From Eumeta japonica (Eukaryota; Arthropoda; Insecta; Lepidoptera; Psychidae), in contig BGZK01001248.1 in the NCBI GenBank assembly GCA_005406025.1, forward strand, positions 1-64,000: DNA of 64,000 nucleotides. The letters are read 5' to 3'. Both the position numbers and the translations under genes were made by a program. Positions 24,801 through 34,440 of the stretch are shown one piece after another. The notes under the pieces are model-generated. The model was not told the origin of the DNA. It was given only the letters and a program-made list of their open reading frames with translations, and did no database searches. Position 1 is the first letter of the stretch. The number at the start of each line of letters is the position of its first letter.

Positions 24801-25632
24801 AATCTCGTATAAAAATATCGAGGGAGAGTTCACGGGCGGCGGTGAGCATCTACATTGCGACGGCCCGCGTGCCTGTTCGCCGCTTGTGAATTTGTTCATG
24901 GTCGGGATCGAATCCGGTATCTTATGGTGCGAACGAACATTTTTTATCACCAAACGCCACCGCTTATCAGCGTGGCCGCAGGACAAAGATCGAAACAGCC
25001 TTCACGTACGATGCGATTTATTGAAAACGGGGCCGATGTGATTAATGAAGGGATTTATCCCGAGGGGAGAAGCTAATCTAAAATATTTGTTTATATTGTA
25101 CGACGTAGCAGACAATTTTGACCCGTATTTATTGCTCAACATAATTGACTTGCGTAATCAAATAAGGGTCAACATCGTGTTGATTAATATAACACTAAAA
25201 TTTTCAAAGATTAGTGTGGGTTAGTCAGTCTTAGAAAATAAAAACATGTTATCATTTCTCTGTGGGTTGTTTTAGAACTTACAAATATGTAATACACGAA
25301 TACCATACAGAATTTATATACGATTTATTCAGCATATGTCATGTAAGAATGTTAAAGATTTACAATTTAATTATAAAACAGCGAGATTTCGTAAGTGAAT
25401 AAAATGTATTATGAACATTTGCACAAATGTCTAGACAAGGATACAGAAATGGCGTCAGAATGTATTGGGTAGTTTAAAAAAAATCGAGCGCACAAACAAA
25501 CGGACACGAGTAATTACTTTGTTTTCTAGTATTTAGAGTTTATTGCTTGATTGGCGGAGTCAATATGTATTGTATAAACTATCTGATACCCATAATACGA
25601 GCCTCGTTGCTTAGTTTGGGATCGGATGGTGA

Positions 25633-25675
25633 TGTGTGTGTGTGTGTGTGTGCGTGTGCGAAGATATTTTTTACT

Positions 25676-25709
<34 letters not shown>
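25633..25709. repeat. compound (GT)n and (TA)n microsatellites
   Basis: A GT run with two interruptions at 25633-25659 is followed by a TA run at 25679-25709. They lie about 80 bases downstream of the let-7 precursor on the minus strand, hence inside the primary transcript if it continues that far. Confidence 0.9.
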
Positions 25710-25710
<1 letters not shown>

Positions 25711-25790
25711 GGCTTATGGGGTATTGGTGGCGATCTTGCCCTGTTCTTCTGTCTTCTTTCTTCTGCGGCGCGCCGGAGTCCGTCGAAACG

Positions 25791-25880
25791 CCACCGGCCG
25801 GGAAAGTTAGCAGGCTATACAGTGTCTCCCGAAAGTTGTAATGCAGTACTATACAACCTACTACCTCACCCCGCCGGCGA
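25791..25880 (-). ncRNA. let-7: let-7 microRNA precursor
   Basis: Read on the minus strand, the 5' arm at 25868-25848 begins TGAGGTAGTAGGTTGTATAG and is identical to the let-7 microRNA conserved throughout bilaterian animals; the seed is GAGGTAG. The 3' arm at 25822-25801 reads CTGTATAGCCTGCTAACTTT and matches the known insect let-7 passenger strand almost base for base. The arms pair across a 25-base loop (ACTGCATTACAACTTTCGGGAGACA region), and GC-rich flanks (GGCGGGG with CCCGGCC) extend the stem. In insects let-7 is an ecdysone-linked timing regulator that represses targets such as abrupt and Broad-type factors during metamorphosis. It lies about 1.4 kb downstream of mir-100 on the same strand, so both are expected from one primary transcript. 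Confidence is very high. Confidence 0.99.
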
Positions 25881-27197
25881 CTCTTTCTTCTACTTCTCTT
25901 CTCTTCAGTTCACGCTCTTCTTTCTTCTGACAGAATTATTATAACGTTCGAGGGATGACAGTGTAAAAACTTCCATGTGCACCGTTACCGCTACGCCATA
26001 AATAGCAACACACGTTTATAATATTATAATGTTCAAAGAGGACTTCATTATGATATTTTAAATAACTTATAATGAGCAAAACCCCATTCAAAATTGTCAC
26101 GGTCGCACCTGAGCGTTGTGAGTAAAACCGCAATATCATACTTAATCAACGGGATACCTTTTACTTGGCAAGCCCAATTTGACACGTATCAAATTGTTCT
26201 ATAATTAGACAAGTTATTACAACTTAATGAGGTCTTATGGTTGTTACGGCTTAATTTACTCCAAGTCCTTTGATACGCCTTCAGTGCACGTACGTAAATA
26301 ATTGTAGTAACTTAAGGTTAATTGTCACCCAGTACGACGAAGTAGGTCATGAAATAAAATACATTTATTTAATAAATACAAAATAAATATCACAATATTG
26401 CAAATAGTTCTTGAGGGGTTTTTTGTGTTAAATTAAATAATGTATATTTTGATTTTAAAAAGTTAGGAGTGTGTGCACATATTACAGTACCAGTGATGAA
26501 GTTAAGTGTGTTGGTATAATCTCTTTAGTCGGCAATAGCTTTAAATATACAAAATAGGTATGCGATATCTTAGCTTATGACATAAAGTATAAGTATAGAA
26601 CAATAAAAACCAATATCTAATTTATATAAATATACTCCCAAGCATTTCAAAGAACAATTTCGTATAAATACTTCAGTAAATAACAATATTTTTATTTTTT
26701 TAAATTATCAAATAAACGATGTAGGTAAACAAATAGCTCATATTAAATTACACAAAAAAAGAACCAAATCAAAGATGTGTAATAGAAAATGAAAAAACTA
26801 AGTATGATAACATGAAATACAATAAAATGGAAATTCAACAAATGGCATAGTGTGAATAACTAAATGAAGAATACTTAAAAAGAAAAACGAACAAAACATC
26901 GCAGAATTTCACCGTCGCCAATTTTCCGCACAAAACTGCGCCCGCGTATAACCAAACTTGTGTGAGGGGCGATCCGGCAACACTGAAAGGGGCAGGAGGG
27001 CAGGGAGGTGTACAAGCGGTGCCATCTGACGGGAGGTGAGAGAACTGATGTTGTAGTGCTGGAAAAGGTTAGACAGACGGCTGTATAGACAAATACCTAT
27101 TATATATGTGGTATTCCGATAATTAGAAGGACGTAATTCATCATGGACACTGCATTACGGCGGGATAGGAGGGCCTGTGGTAGGGGATGCAGTTGGT

Positions 27198-27269
27198 GAA
27201 CGGATGTCGCCGTATAGCGCCCTCTGTCGACAAACGCGCGCACAAGTTCGGATCTACGGGTATCAGTTC
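27198..27269 (-). ncRNA. mir-100: mir-100 microRNA precursor
   Basis: The minus-strand 5' arm at 27262-27241 reads TACCCGTAGATCCGAACTTG followed by TG. It keeps the miR-100 seed (ACCCGTA) and every later base of the known sequence, but the first base is T where the canonical miR-100 has A. The lower stem GAACTGAT pairs with ATCCGTTC (27205-27198), and CCGTAGAT pairs imperfectly with the 3' arm (…GCTATACGG…), giving a bulged 72-base hairpin. mir-100 is the 5'-most member of the mir-100/let-7/mir-125 cluster in insects and is co-transcribed with let-7. Open frames of 60-80 codons across this hairpin on the minus strand are incidental. Confidence 0.95.
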
Positions 27270-27751
27270 TGGGGATCGGGGTGCTAGGATGGTATATCCA
27301 ACGGGTTGAGATGTTCTGGACACCGATCTTTGGATTTACCATGTGAAAAAGAAAGAGAAAAAAAAATGTAGAACAAAAATAAAGCTATACAAAAGGTGAA
27401 TTAAACTAATAAAAAAATATATATTAAAAACATAAGACAGATAAGGTTCAAAGCGACATTGTCGCACACAATCCACGTCTGTACCAACGAGAGTACAGGA
27501 CGTAAACGCGCGAAGCACAGGGTTGTACATAGACAAAATAAGCTATAATTCATTCATTTTTAAAATATAATTAAACAAAACACATTTCAATATAATTCTC
27601 ATGCTTTTTTTTATTAATTATTCTGTATCCATTATAATGAAATTAATTCTACAACTTATATATTTCATTTTATTTATGAATCACAACAATGTACCTACAT
27701 ATTTTAAGTACAATAAAAAATTTTAAAATTAATACCTTAATTTAAATTTAA

Positions 27752-27804
27752 AGTTAGCTGTTGCTAGCAGAAGTAAGGCCATCTTCTGCTAGCAACAGGC
27801 AACT
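27752..27804 (-). other. near-perfect hairpin upstream of mir-100
   Basis: CTGTTGCTAGCAGAAG (27758-27773) is followed after a 9-base loop by its exact complement (27783-27798); the stem extends through AGTT/AACT with a two-base mismatch to about 22 pairs. It lies about 480 bases upstream of the mir-100 precursor on the transcribed strand. The stem is shorter than a usual microRNA precursor, so it may be a structural element of the primary transcript, a protein-binding site on DNA or RNA, or the trace of an inverted duplication. Confidence 0.7.
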
Positions 27805-28559
27805 TCTTTTAATAGAAACATTTTTACTAATTGTATACCAAAAAACGTTTAGCAATTTTGCAATAAATGACATTTAAATATTATAACTGGCCGATGCCAA
27901 AACTCAAGTCAAAAAGAAAGGGGGCTCGTTTTAATATTCGTACAGGTTATAATTAATAATTTGAATATTAAGCAAAAAGTTTAGTGAGCGGTGCGGTCAC
28001 TCAACTGTACCACGACCTAACTCACGACGTCGTACACGAACGTGGCGAGAGATTTAATTTTGTTTAAACATTTGAATCATTGACGAACTTCTGTATCGAT
28101 TTATTTGATCTCAAACATTGAATTAGTGGAATTCAAAAAAAACAGACACACGCTCATATATAATATATATACACGAAAGATTCGACATTAGTCTTTAAAA
28201 TTACAGGCGTTTTATTTTAAAAACTTATCACTATAATTGATAAAATAATAAATATTAGAAATTCTAAATATATTCTCTTAATATATATTTAAATAGTCTG
28301 AACGTAGACACAGCGGTCTGTGTGTAGAGCAGTCTTGAGCGGTTCGTTCGTCTCTATTCTAACATACTCTTTCCAAACTCTTAAACGCACAGAAAACTTT
28401 TTGGCCCCACTCAAAATTGTTTCCTAGATATTTCATTAAATAAATTAATATTCCAGGGAATAAACTGAGCACGCGCATCCGAATTCTTCTACAAATCCCG
28501 CGAGTACATTTAAACCTTATTACCGATCGCATTCCCCATCCTTTCAATTACAGCTCTTG

Positions 28560-29830
28560 CGTGTGCAGTAGATCACGATCTTGTGCGCACCGTCCGCTCC
28601 AGTACGATACTAAATTCGAACCCCTTCTCCAAATCCAGAGATTTACACGGGGAAATGTATATTCAGCCACGACACTGTTCCAATACCACGAAGTGCGCAA
28701 TGCCACCCATGCGGTCGACCGACGCGCATGAGTGCGGCTGAGCGCGGGCGGCCAGCGAAAAACACGTATGAGTTAACGGTCGTTCTCGAGGCGTATCTAC
28801 GCACATTACGAAACTAGACGTCTCTCCGTCCGTTCGTCCGGCCCTTATGACCTAGATATCGGAGGTCGTAGGACGTGGTGGTTTTGTCCGTCCGTTTGTG
28901 TTCTATTCGTGCGAATACCGCTTATCTGACTAACATATTTGTTTCTATCTCGATTCATGGCTACTGCGCCTTGCCGGGTCGTAGGATACGTTCCGTTACG
29001 TGCGGAATAGGCGGTGACGATGGCGGCGAACCGAGGCGGATAGTGCACGCTTTTGGGGCGCCTGAGTGGCTCGCGTCGATTACACCAAAGACAGATCCGA
29101 AGTTAATGTACTAAATAATTGTAGATCTTACGAAAACCTACAAGGAAGTGTGCCGTAGCGTACGACCATTTTCATGGGATGACTCACGATGAGAGTCTTA
29201 GTCTTTAACGTAACAATCGGCGTACGACGGCGGGCGACAGCCGGGTGCAGCGGGGGCAGGGCGATTCGCGCGCAACATACTTATAACAAAGTTTGAACAA
29301 TAATTCTATAGGACATGTGAAAGGAGCCGCGAGCATAGCTAGGTAAGTATAAGAAAGGCGATGCGAAATCGATACTACGCTTCGTGATTATAAGCCCGAA
29401 TCGAAACCGAGTTAGCATCGATTTCTGCGTATTCTACGCCGCGGGCCGCGATTTCGACAATTCGTCTCGTTTTGAGAGTACATCACGTTCGCCCGGCTCC
29501 CGCTCTTAGGCGGTCAAAACGGCGTACGTTTCCGGTCCGCGCCGGCCGCGTTCGCGGGCAACTACGACTCGCGAAGTCTCTGCCCTCCCTCCACTCTTCC
29601 TCCGTTTCCTCGAAAATTAATAACCGGCAGATCGATGATTTTAAGCTGCTTTGGCGCGCGCGGCAAGGGGCGAGCGGACGAGGCCGCGGACCCCGGCGAC
29701 GTCGGTGTTCGCCGGTCGGGGAGTCCCCGCAAACGCGACCGGATTTCTATTCGGTTTCATGGTGTGCTAACGCAATCGGCATCACTCACATCGGCGGCAT
29801 GATAGAACCTTCCCCATTGTCCTGAATCGA
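28560..29830. promoter_or_regulatory. CpG-rich region upstream of the microRNA cluster
   Basis: About 1.3 kb of CpG-dense sequence lies 1.3-2.6 kb upstream of mir-100 with respect to its transcription. It has no sustained coding frame; the 117-codon plus-strand frame at 29472-29825 is Arg/Pro-rich, without splice sites or recognisable motif, as expected from GC-rich non-coding DNA. Its place makes it a candidate promoter or first-exon region of the primary microRNA transcript. A TATATATTTAAATAG run at about 28280-28294 lies at its edge. No specific start site can be named. Confidence 0.35.
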
Positions 29831-30115
29831 CTGGAAAGCCTTCGACGGATGGCGTTGCTTACAGTTTTTGGAAAAATTTTCATATTCTTGATTCTAATTA
29901 AATATAATCTTTTTTTTTTTGCTTTCAAGAGCTCGTGCGAAACCGAAAAATAATTCGTTACGACGTAAATATATTACAAGTTCGAGCACATTGCGGCCAT
30001 CGGCTTTGTTTTAAATAATTCACTCGTTTCAAATTTTTGGATCCGTTCGTATGCGCAGAACCGACCGTTAAGAGACTGTTCAAGATTCACAACACTTTTA
30101 ACATGATGCTGATGC

Positions 30116-30151
30116 TATGCTGCTGATGACAGTGATGTCATCAGCAGCATA
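30116..30151. other. perfect 15-bp hairpin
   Basis: TATGCTGCTGATGAC (30116-30130), a 6-base loop, then its exact complement (30137-30151). It sits in a GATGCTGATGCTATGCTGCTGATG repeat context, so it probably arose by inversion of a short repeat. No function is assigned. Confidence 0.7.
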
Positions 30152-30369
30152 AGCCGAAAATTTGATATGAATTAAGGGGAAAGTGACGCGTCAAAATAAT
30201 CAAATTATTTCCTGATGTAATGTATAGTTACTTAAAAAAAACTTAAAAGTTATGACATTTTCGTAGACGGTGTAGGCGGATACGAGTGTCGCCTTAAAAC
30301 TAGGTCATTTTAAGCTCAAGCGAATTCACTAATGAACCCTTAACTTAATCAACAGCTAGATACAATAGA

Positions 30370-30518
30370 ACGCAAGAAACTCTGCCGCTCTGAATTGCCC
30401 GCGAATAATGAAATACGCAGGCTCACCGCTCCTCTACCCTCCGCCTTCTCCTCCGCGTTTCTGTTTGCGCCATTGCGGCGCTTTCGTGACCGAGTTCAGG
30501 CGGCAGAGTTTCGTGCGT
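30370..30518. mobile_element. 149-bp MITE-like element, copy 1
   Basis: The two ends are inverted copies of each other: 'acgcaagaaactctgccgct' at the left and, read on the other strand, 'acgcacgaaactctgccgcc' at the right. A second element with the same ends and interior ('tctgaattgcc.gcgaat.at.aaat.cgcagg', '..gccatt.c..cgctttcg') is at 55192-55335. Terminal inverted repeats of about 20 bp without coding capacity are the signature of a MITE. No target-site duplication is obvious, so the superfamily is open. Confidence 0.7.
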
Positions 30519-31130
30519 TGTAGTGCACGTGAGAAAGGTCGCAAAGCCGTCGGTCCCGGCCGTTGTGATGTGCCGACGACACCGGGCCAGCGGGATGTCG
30601 GAGGTGAAAAGCCTTCTCGATCCGAAATCACCTTTCACCAAGTACGCGATTGCACCGAACGAAGTTCCGCTGGCTTCGTACGATTTCTTTGCAAATAACA
30701 GTATCGGTAGCGAGAGGCTTTAATTTGACGAGCCCCTCTCAAATTATTCTTCGGATCTCGTCCTAATCACCGATGCGCTCGTGTCGCGAATTTTCGCGAC
30801 GTCCCGAACTTGTACCGTTTTCCGTAATCGGTGTCCGAGTAGCGCTCGTACACGGCTGGCGGCCGCGTCGCACGAGATATTCTTCATCGGCGAGACGTTT
30901 TCAAAACGTCTCCGCACGTCGATTCGCCCGTGAGACGGGTATTAAGTCTTTTATGTTCGCGACTGAAGTACGGTCGTATATTCTCGAGGCGCGCGATCGG
31001 CCGTGGGGGGTGTTCGGCGGCGCCGGCGGGTACTCAATTAACGAAACGTAATAAGCAGGTGTCGCCGTGCCCCCTCGCTGTCCCGACAACCCATACACAA
31101 GGAGATGCAGGAGAGTATGCACCATCTATC
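30519..31130. other. CpG-rich segment without a supported gene
   Basis: GC-balanced to CpG-rich sequence with several overlapping short frames on both strands. No frame has splice sites, codon bias or a recognisable domain. It may be an extension of the regulatory region upstream of the microRNA cluster or repeat-derived. Confidence 0.3.
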
Positions 31131-31183
31131 GGCTCGTTTCCGGAGACGCCGGCGCGAATCGATATTCAATTCCTTGAATTGCC

Positions 31184-31281
31184 AGCGGTGGGTTGCATGC
31201 TGCATGTTGTTAATGCATGTCGCAGGCGAGCGTCTAATTATTGATTATCGGGAATTAACACCTTACCCAATAGAATATTTA
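31184..31281 (+). repeat. partial copy of the 49-kb SINE-like element
   Basis: The sequence 'agcggtgggttgcatgctgc', '..gttaatgcatgtcgcaggcg', '..ggaattaacacctta' matches the right arm and 3' end of the element at 49171-49501 with few changes. Here only one arm is present, which indicates the family's unit is a single arm plus tail. Confidence 0.65.
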
Positions 31282-31984
31282 ATATCTGTTCCGAAATAAA
31301 ATAAAAATAAATGTTTATCGTATACAATTTATTGTTTCAAAAAAAATAATAATTTACCCAATATACGTAGTGCATAAACTTTCGGCCTTAAGTAAATCAT
31401 TGTTGTTTATTATCCTGATCTTCTTTGAATGAAGATACAAAGTCATTGAATAGAAGGTGGTAAGTATTTTGCTCTAAAACGCATACCTAAAGCTCTTGCG
31501 CCCATACTAACAGCTGACAATTTTTTACGCCTAAGAGATGTTCGGTCCTTACAATTTGTCTGGCTGACCAAAAATATATTTTGTAATAGCTGTATAAATA
31601 ATATATATAAAAATCAAGCGCTTAGATGTAAGTGAAGTTCATTAATTTACCTCTGAACTTTGAAGCGTCTGTCAGAATTTGTGGTTAGCGGAAAGTGTTT
31701 GGAGACACTGGGTGCTATTTAGAGTGATATTTCGCGAAACATATATAAAAATCAGCCATACATATTTAAGTGAAGTAACTGTTATTTTTAGTCACCTTTC
31801 TCACCTGGTACCTGTCCATTTGTCAGAGACTCAACTCTGTGAGTGCGCAAACGTTCTAAGTACATGAAACACTACTCAGAAAGTAATGTTTCATATATTT
31901 AAAAATAGGTTGTGTCTAAATGCACTGGGATCTTACTCTATGGTGTTCGTTGTGATTATAACAGACGCGACAGATAGACACCAT

Positions 31985-32215
31985 GGAGCGGTGGCGGCCG
32001 TGTGGTAAAGAGCATCGCCTCGGAGCAAAAAAGTGCCGGTTTGGATCCTGATCGCTGCCGAACAGAAGAGTGTTTGACTTAGTGAAATCGAAGCGCTGGC
32101 TCCACGCCTCGGGGAGTATATTAAGCCGTCGGCCGCGGACGTTGTGTCCGCAGCGACGACAGCGGCCGTCGGCAGTCCCCGAATCGATACCGGGACAGCG
32201 TACTCGAGGTACAAA
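31985..32215 (+). repeat. tRNA-derived SINE
   Basis: A box-A-like TGGCGGCCGTGTGG and a box-B-like GGTTTGGATCC lie about 40 bases apart, followed by a GC-rich body ('ccacgcctcggggag', '..taagccgtcggccgcgg') and a CA-rich tail. 'TTAAGCCGTCGG' is a phrase I associate with lepidopteran SINEs. It is too diverged to be a functional tRNA gene. Confidence 0.6.
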
Positions 32216-32224
32216 CCTCTCAAT

Positions 32225-32278
32225 CTACACACGCACATACAAACACACACACACACACATATGCACATACACACATAC
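32225..32278. repeat. (CA)n-rich microsatellite
   Basis: Imperfect CA repeats directly after the SINE body, probably grown from the SINE tail. Confidence 0.85.
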
Positions 32279-32702
32279 TTGTACATGCATATAGAAAACT
32301 ATTTTCCTTTGTTCGGACACCAGTTAAAAACTATGAAACTCACAGCTACGGAGTTCAACCATAGCGTGTCCAAGACGTGCGGCTGAGAGTGAACCTACGA
32401 CATAACAACGTGAGAGGCAGTTGCGTGTGTACACTTGAAAAAACCTAAACAACAAATTATTCTAAGAATGCGTTATTCAAGTTTAATAGTCATAAAAAAA
32501 GTCCACAGTAGTGCAGTCGCCGCGGGCTACGCGCTTGCAGCGTGTTAGATGCGGGTTCCCGTATTATCAAAGATATACTTGCTTTTTCGCGTACGTACAC
32601 AAAAAAGATACATAGATCATAGATCAATAGTTTTTCGTGATATCATATTATCGTCAGATTCGGTGAATATTATTGATTTACAAAAGAACTGAGAAGGATC
32701 TG

Positions 32703-32718
32703 ATGGCGGAGTCGAAAA
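32703..32718 (+). CDS. candidate first coding exon of a very small protein (MAESK…)
   Basis: ATG GCG GAG TCG AAA A is followed at once by a strong donor, GTGAGT (32719-32724). The leader contains an initiator-like TCAGATTC at about 32654, about 50 bases before the ATG. The exon ends with one base of a split codon. That base plus CC at the start of the exon at 37157 gives ACC (Thr), so the two exons join in frame to a 28-residue product. Exon length is too short to prove coding by itself. It could instead be the first exon of a longer gene with further exons in between (one phase-compatible candidate lies at 34310-34432), or a chance ATG by a donor. Confidence 0.35.
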
Positions 32719-33439
32719 GTGAGTCGTGAACTCTTTCATCGCTTGTTATACAATTAGCAATTCATACAGAATGATTACGTCACGCATAAACAATCGGCGT
32801 TTTGTCGTATCAGCGACAACGACAAGAAGACATAAAAACAGTTTTATTTCTAGCCGTACCGTCTGTCCTGTCACGACCACACGAGCGCGCACGTCCGCCG
32901 CGCGTTCTCGTCATGCGCATGAGTCTATCACAGCTCACGCCACCTGTTGCTACCTCGCTCGAGGTCTAATTCAAAATATATTTAATTGTAGATTATAACA
33001 CTCCAAATACGACGTAATATTTAAATAATTTACAGTTGTTTAAATATTTACAATATTATCGCTTTCTTTAAATTACCACTCGTTCGTTAGTCGGTTATCC
33101 CTCGAGAAGGACGAGCTTGAAAAACATGAGCTTCGAACACAATACATTTAGAAAGTTAAGAATAGTTAATGTATTCATTTATGTATGCGAATTTTTCTTT
33201 TGAAAATAATAAACTAGTCCATTAGTTTATAAACAATTCATAAGCGAACGTAGTAAGAAAAATTTCGTTACGTTGCTAAATGCTGTTATTAAATGCAAAA
33301 AAAACAATAATTAAGCATTCGGTAAAAAGGAAAATTAAATCATATTTTGAGGATATTTAATTTTATGTTAGCTTTAAAAAATCATAATAAACAAAAATAA
33401 TATAGCTTTTATAATCTTTTTTGACGTTATCTTTTTAGT

Positions 33440-33900
33440 ATATATACATTATAATATATAGAGTGTGCATGTATATGAAGGCTCCAAGAAGCAAAAAATT
33501 CAAAGTTTAATTATTGAAACTTTTAAAATGCCTAATATGAAAACAGAAGTTCTAAAAAAATTATGAATTAACAATTCACAATTTTTGAAAAATCAACTTA
33601 GAAATTTTTTTATAACGGAGCTGTAATCCTTCAAATGTCCAGATGACATTGGGCTTTATTGAGATTTTAAAAATGACATATAATACAATAAAAAAAAATA
33701 TTTTTTGTGGTATACTCTCATTAGTGACGGACTCTCACGAGGTACGGCTGCGCAAAACCCTATTTTCAGCTTCAAATTAAAATTATAAATAATAGAAATA
33801 GAGTTCCATAAGTTGAGAATTTTTTATTAGAAATTTTATCCTCTTTGAGAACTTTTTCTTAGATTTTTGCTCTCTCAAAGAATTTGAGTTATTGCCAAAA
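33440..33900 (+). repeat. dispersed repeat, copy 1 of the CTCCAAGAAGCA family
   Basis: 'ggctccaagaagcaaaaaat', '..atgaaaacagaagttc', '..gttaacaatt/aattaacaattcacaa' and 'ttttgaaaaatcaact' occur in the same order in the copy at 63530-63680. Further down both copies share 'ttttctcctctttaaa/ttttatcctctttgagaa'-like phrases. The family is AT-rich and has no coding capacity. Confidence 0.6.
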
Positions 33901-34079
33901 ATGAAGGCCCTTTTCTGCTGTTTTTTGTACATATAACAATAGCAATTTTTGTTTGCGGAACAAAAACAAAAGTCTTTCTCACAATCGCATCCCGATTTTT
34001 AAGAGAACTTTAATTATCTTTCGCAGAAAACAGACTTCTCGCCTAGACTATAAAATTATTACTTAATAATTTGCAGCTT

Positions 34080-34440
34080 TATTGTATAACATCTCTGATT
34101 ACAGAAATGAAGCCTTAATTCGGCTGGAGCCCATTTTGTCTCACAAGCAAAGCGTGCGTGTCATATCGGAAACGCCAACGGAGACTTATCGTGAATCGGC
34201 ATCGACTCACTCCCGGGTTCCCGCTCGATCCCTGTTCCCGCTTACGATTCGAATCTCGATCGCATGCGCGAGCTGCATACACTTTTTCCCTCTCATTGCG
34301 ATTTTTCAGTTTCATTTCGTGCTCTCGACTTGCACGCGATGCAACATGAATGCCGAGACGCGTCCCTTCACACGTTGGCGTTGCTTATTTTTACACTTAA
34401 AATGCGTGACAGACGAACGAAGGGCGAATACGGTTAGTTC
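34080..34440 (+). other. GC-balanced block with a possible optional exon (34310-34432)
   Basis: A balanced segment containing CGCATGCGCGA (34261) and a good acceptor (GCGATTTTTCAG, 34309) followed by 123 open bases and donor GTTAGT. In phase 1 it would fit between the exons at 32703 and 37157 without breaking the frame, encoding 40 residues (…RALDLHAMQHECRD…). About one in seven random frames of this length would be open, so it may be chance. The 121-codon frame over the whole block lacks a recognisable motif. Confidence 0.2.

Noticed and set aside
25547..25944. Plus-strand frames of 87 and 102 codons.
   Set aside because: They run through the GT and TA microsatellites and the complement of let-7; they are shadows of non-coding sequence.
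27100..27342. Open frames of 60-80 codons on minus with a good pyrimidine tract upstream, first taken for a terminal exon.
   Set aside because: The segment contains the mir-100 hairpin, three frames including the opposite strand are open, and the conserved microRNA explains the GC-balanced sequence.
29472..29825. 117-codon Arg/Pro-rich plus frame.
   Set aside because: Composition is that of CpG-rich non-coding DNA; no splice sites, no motif, and overlapping frames are also open.
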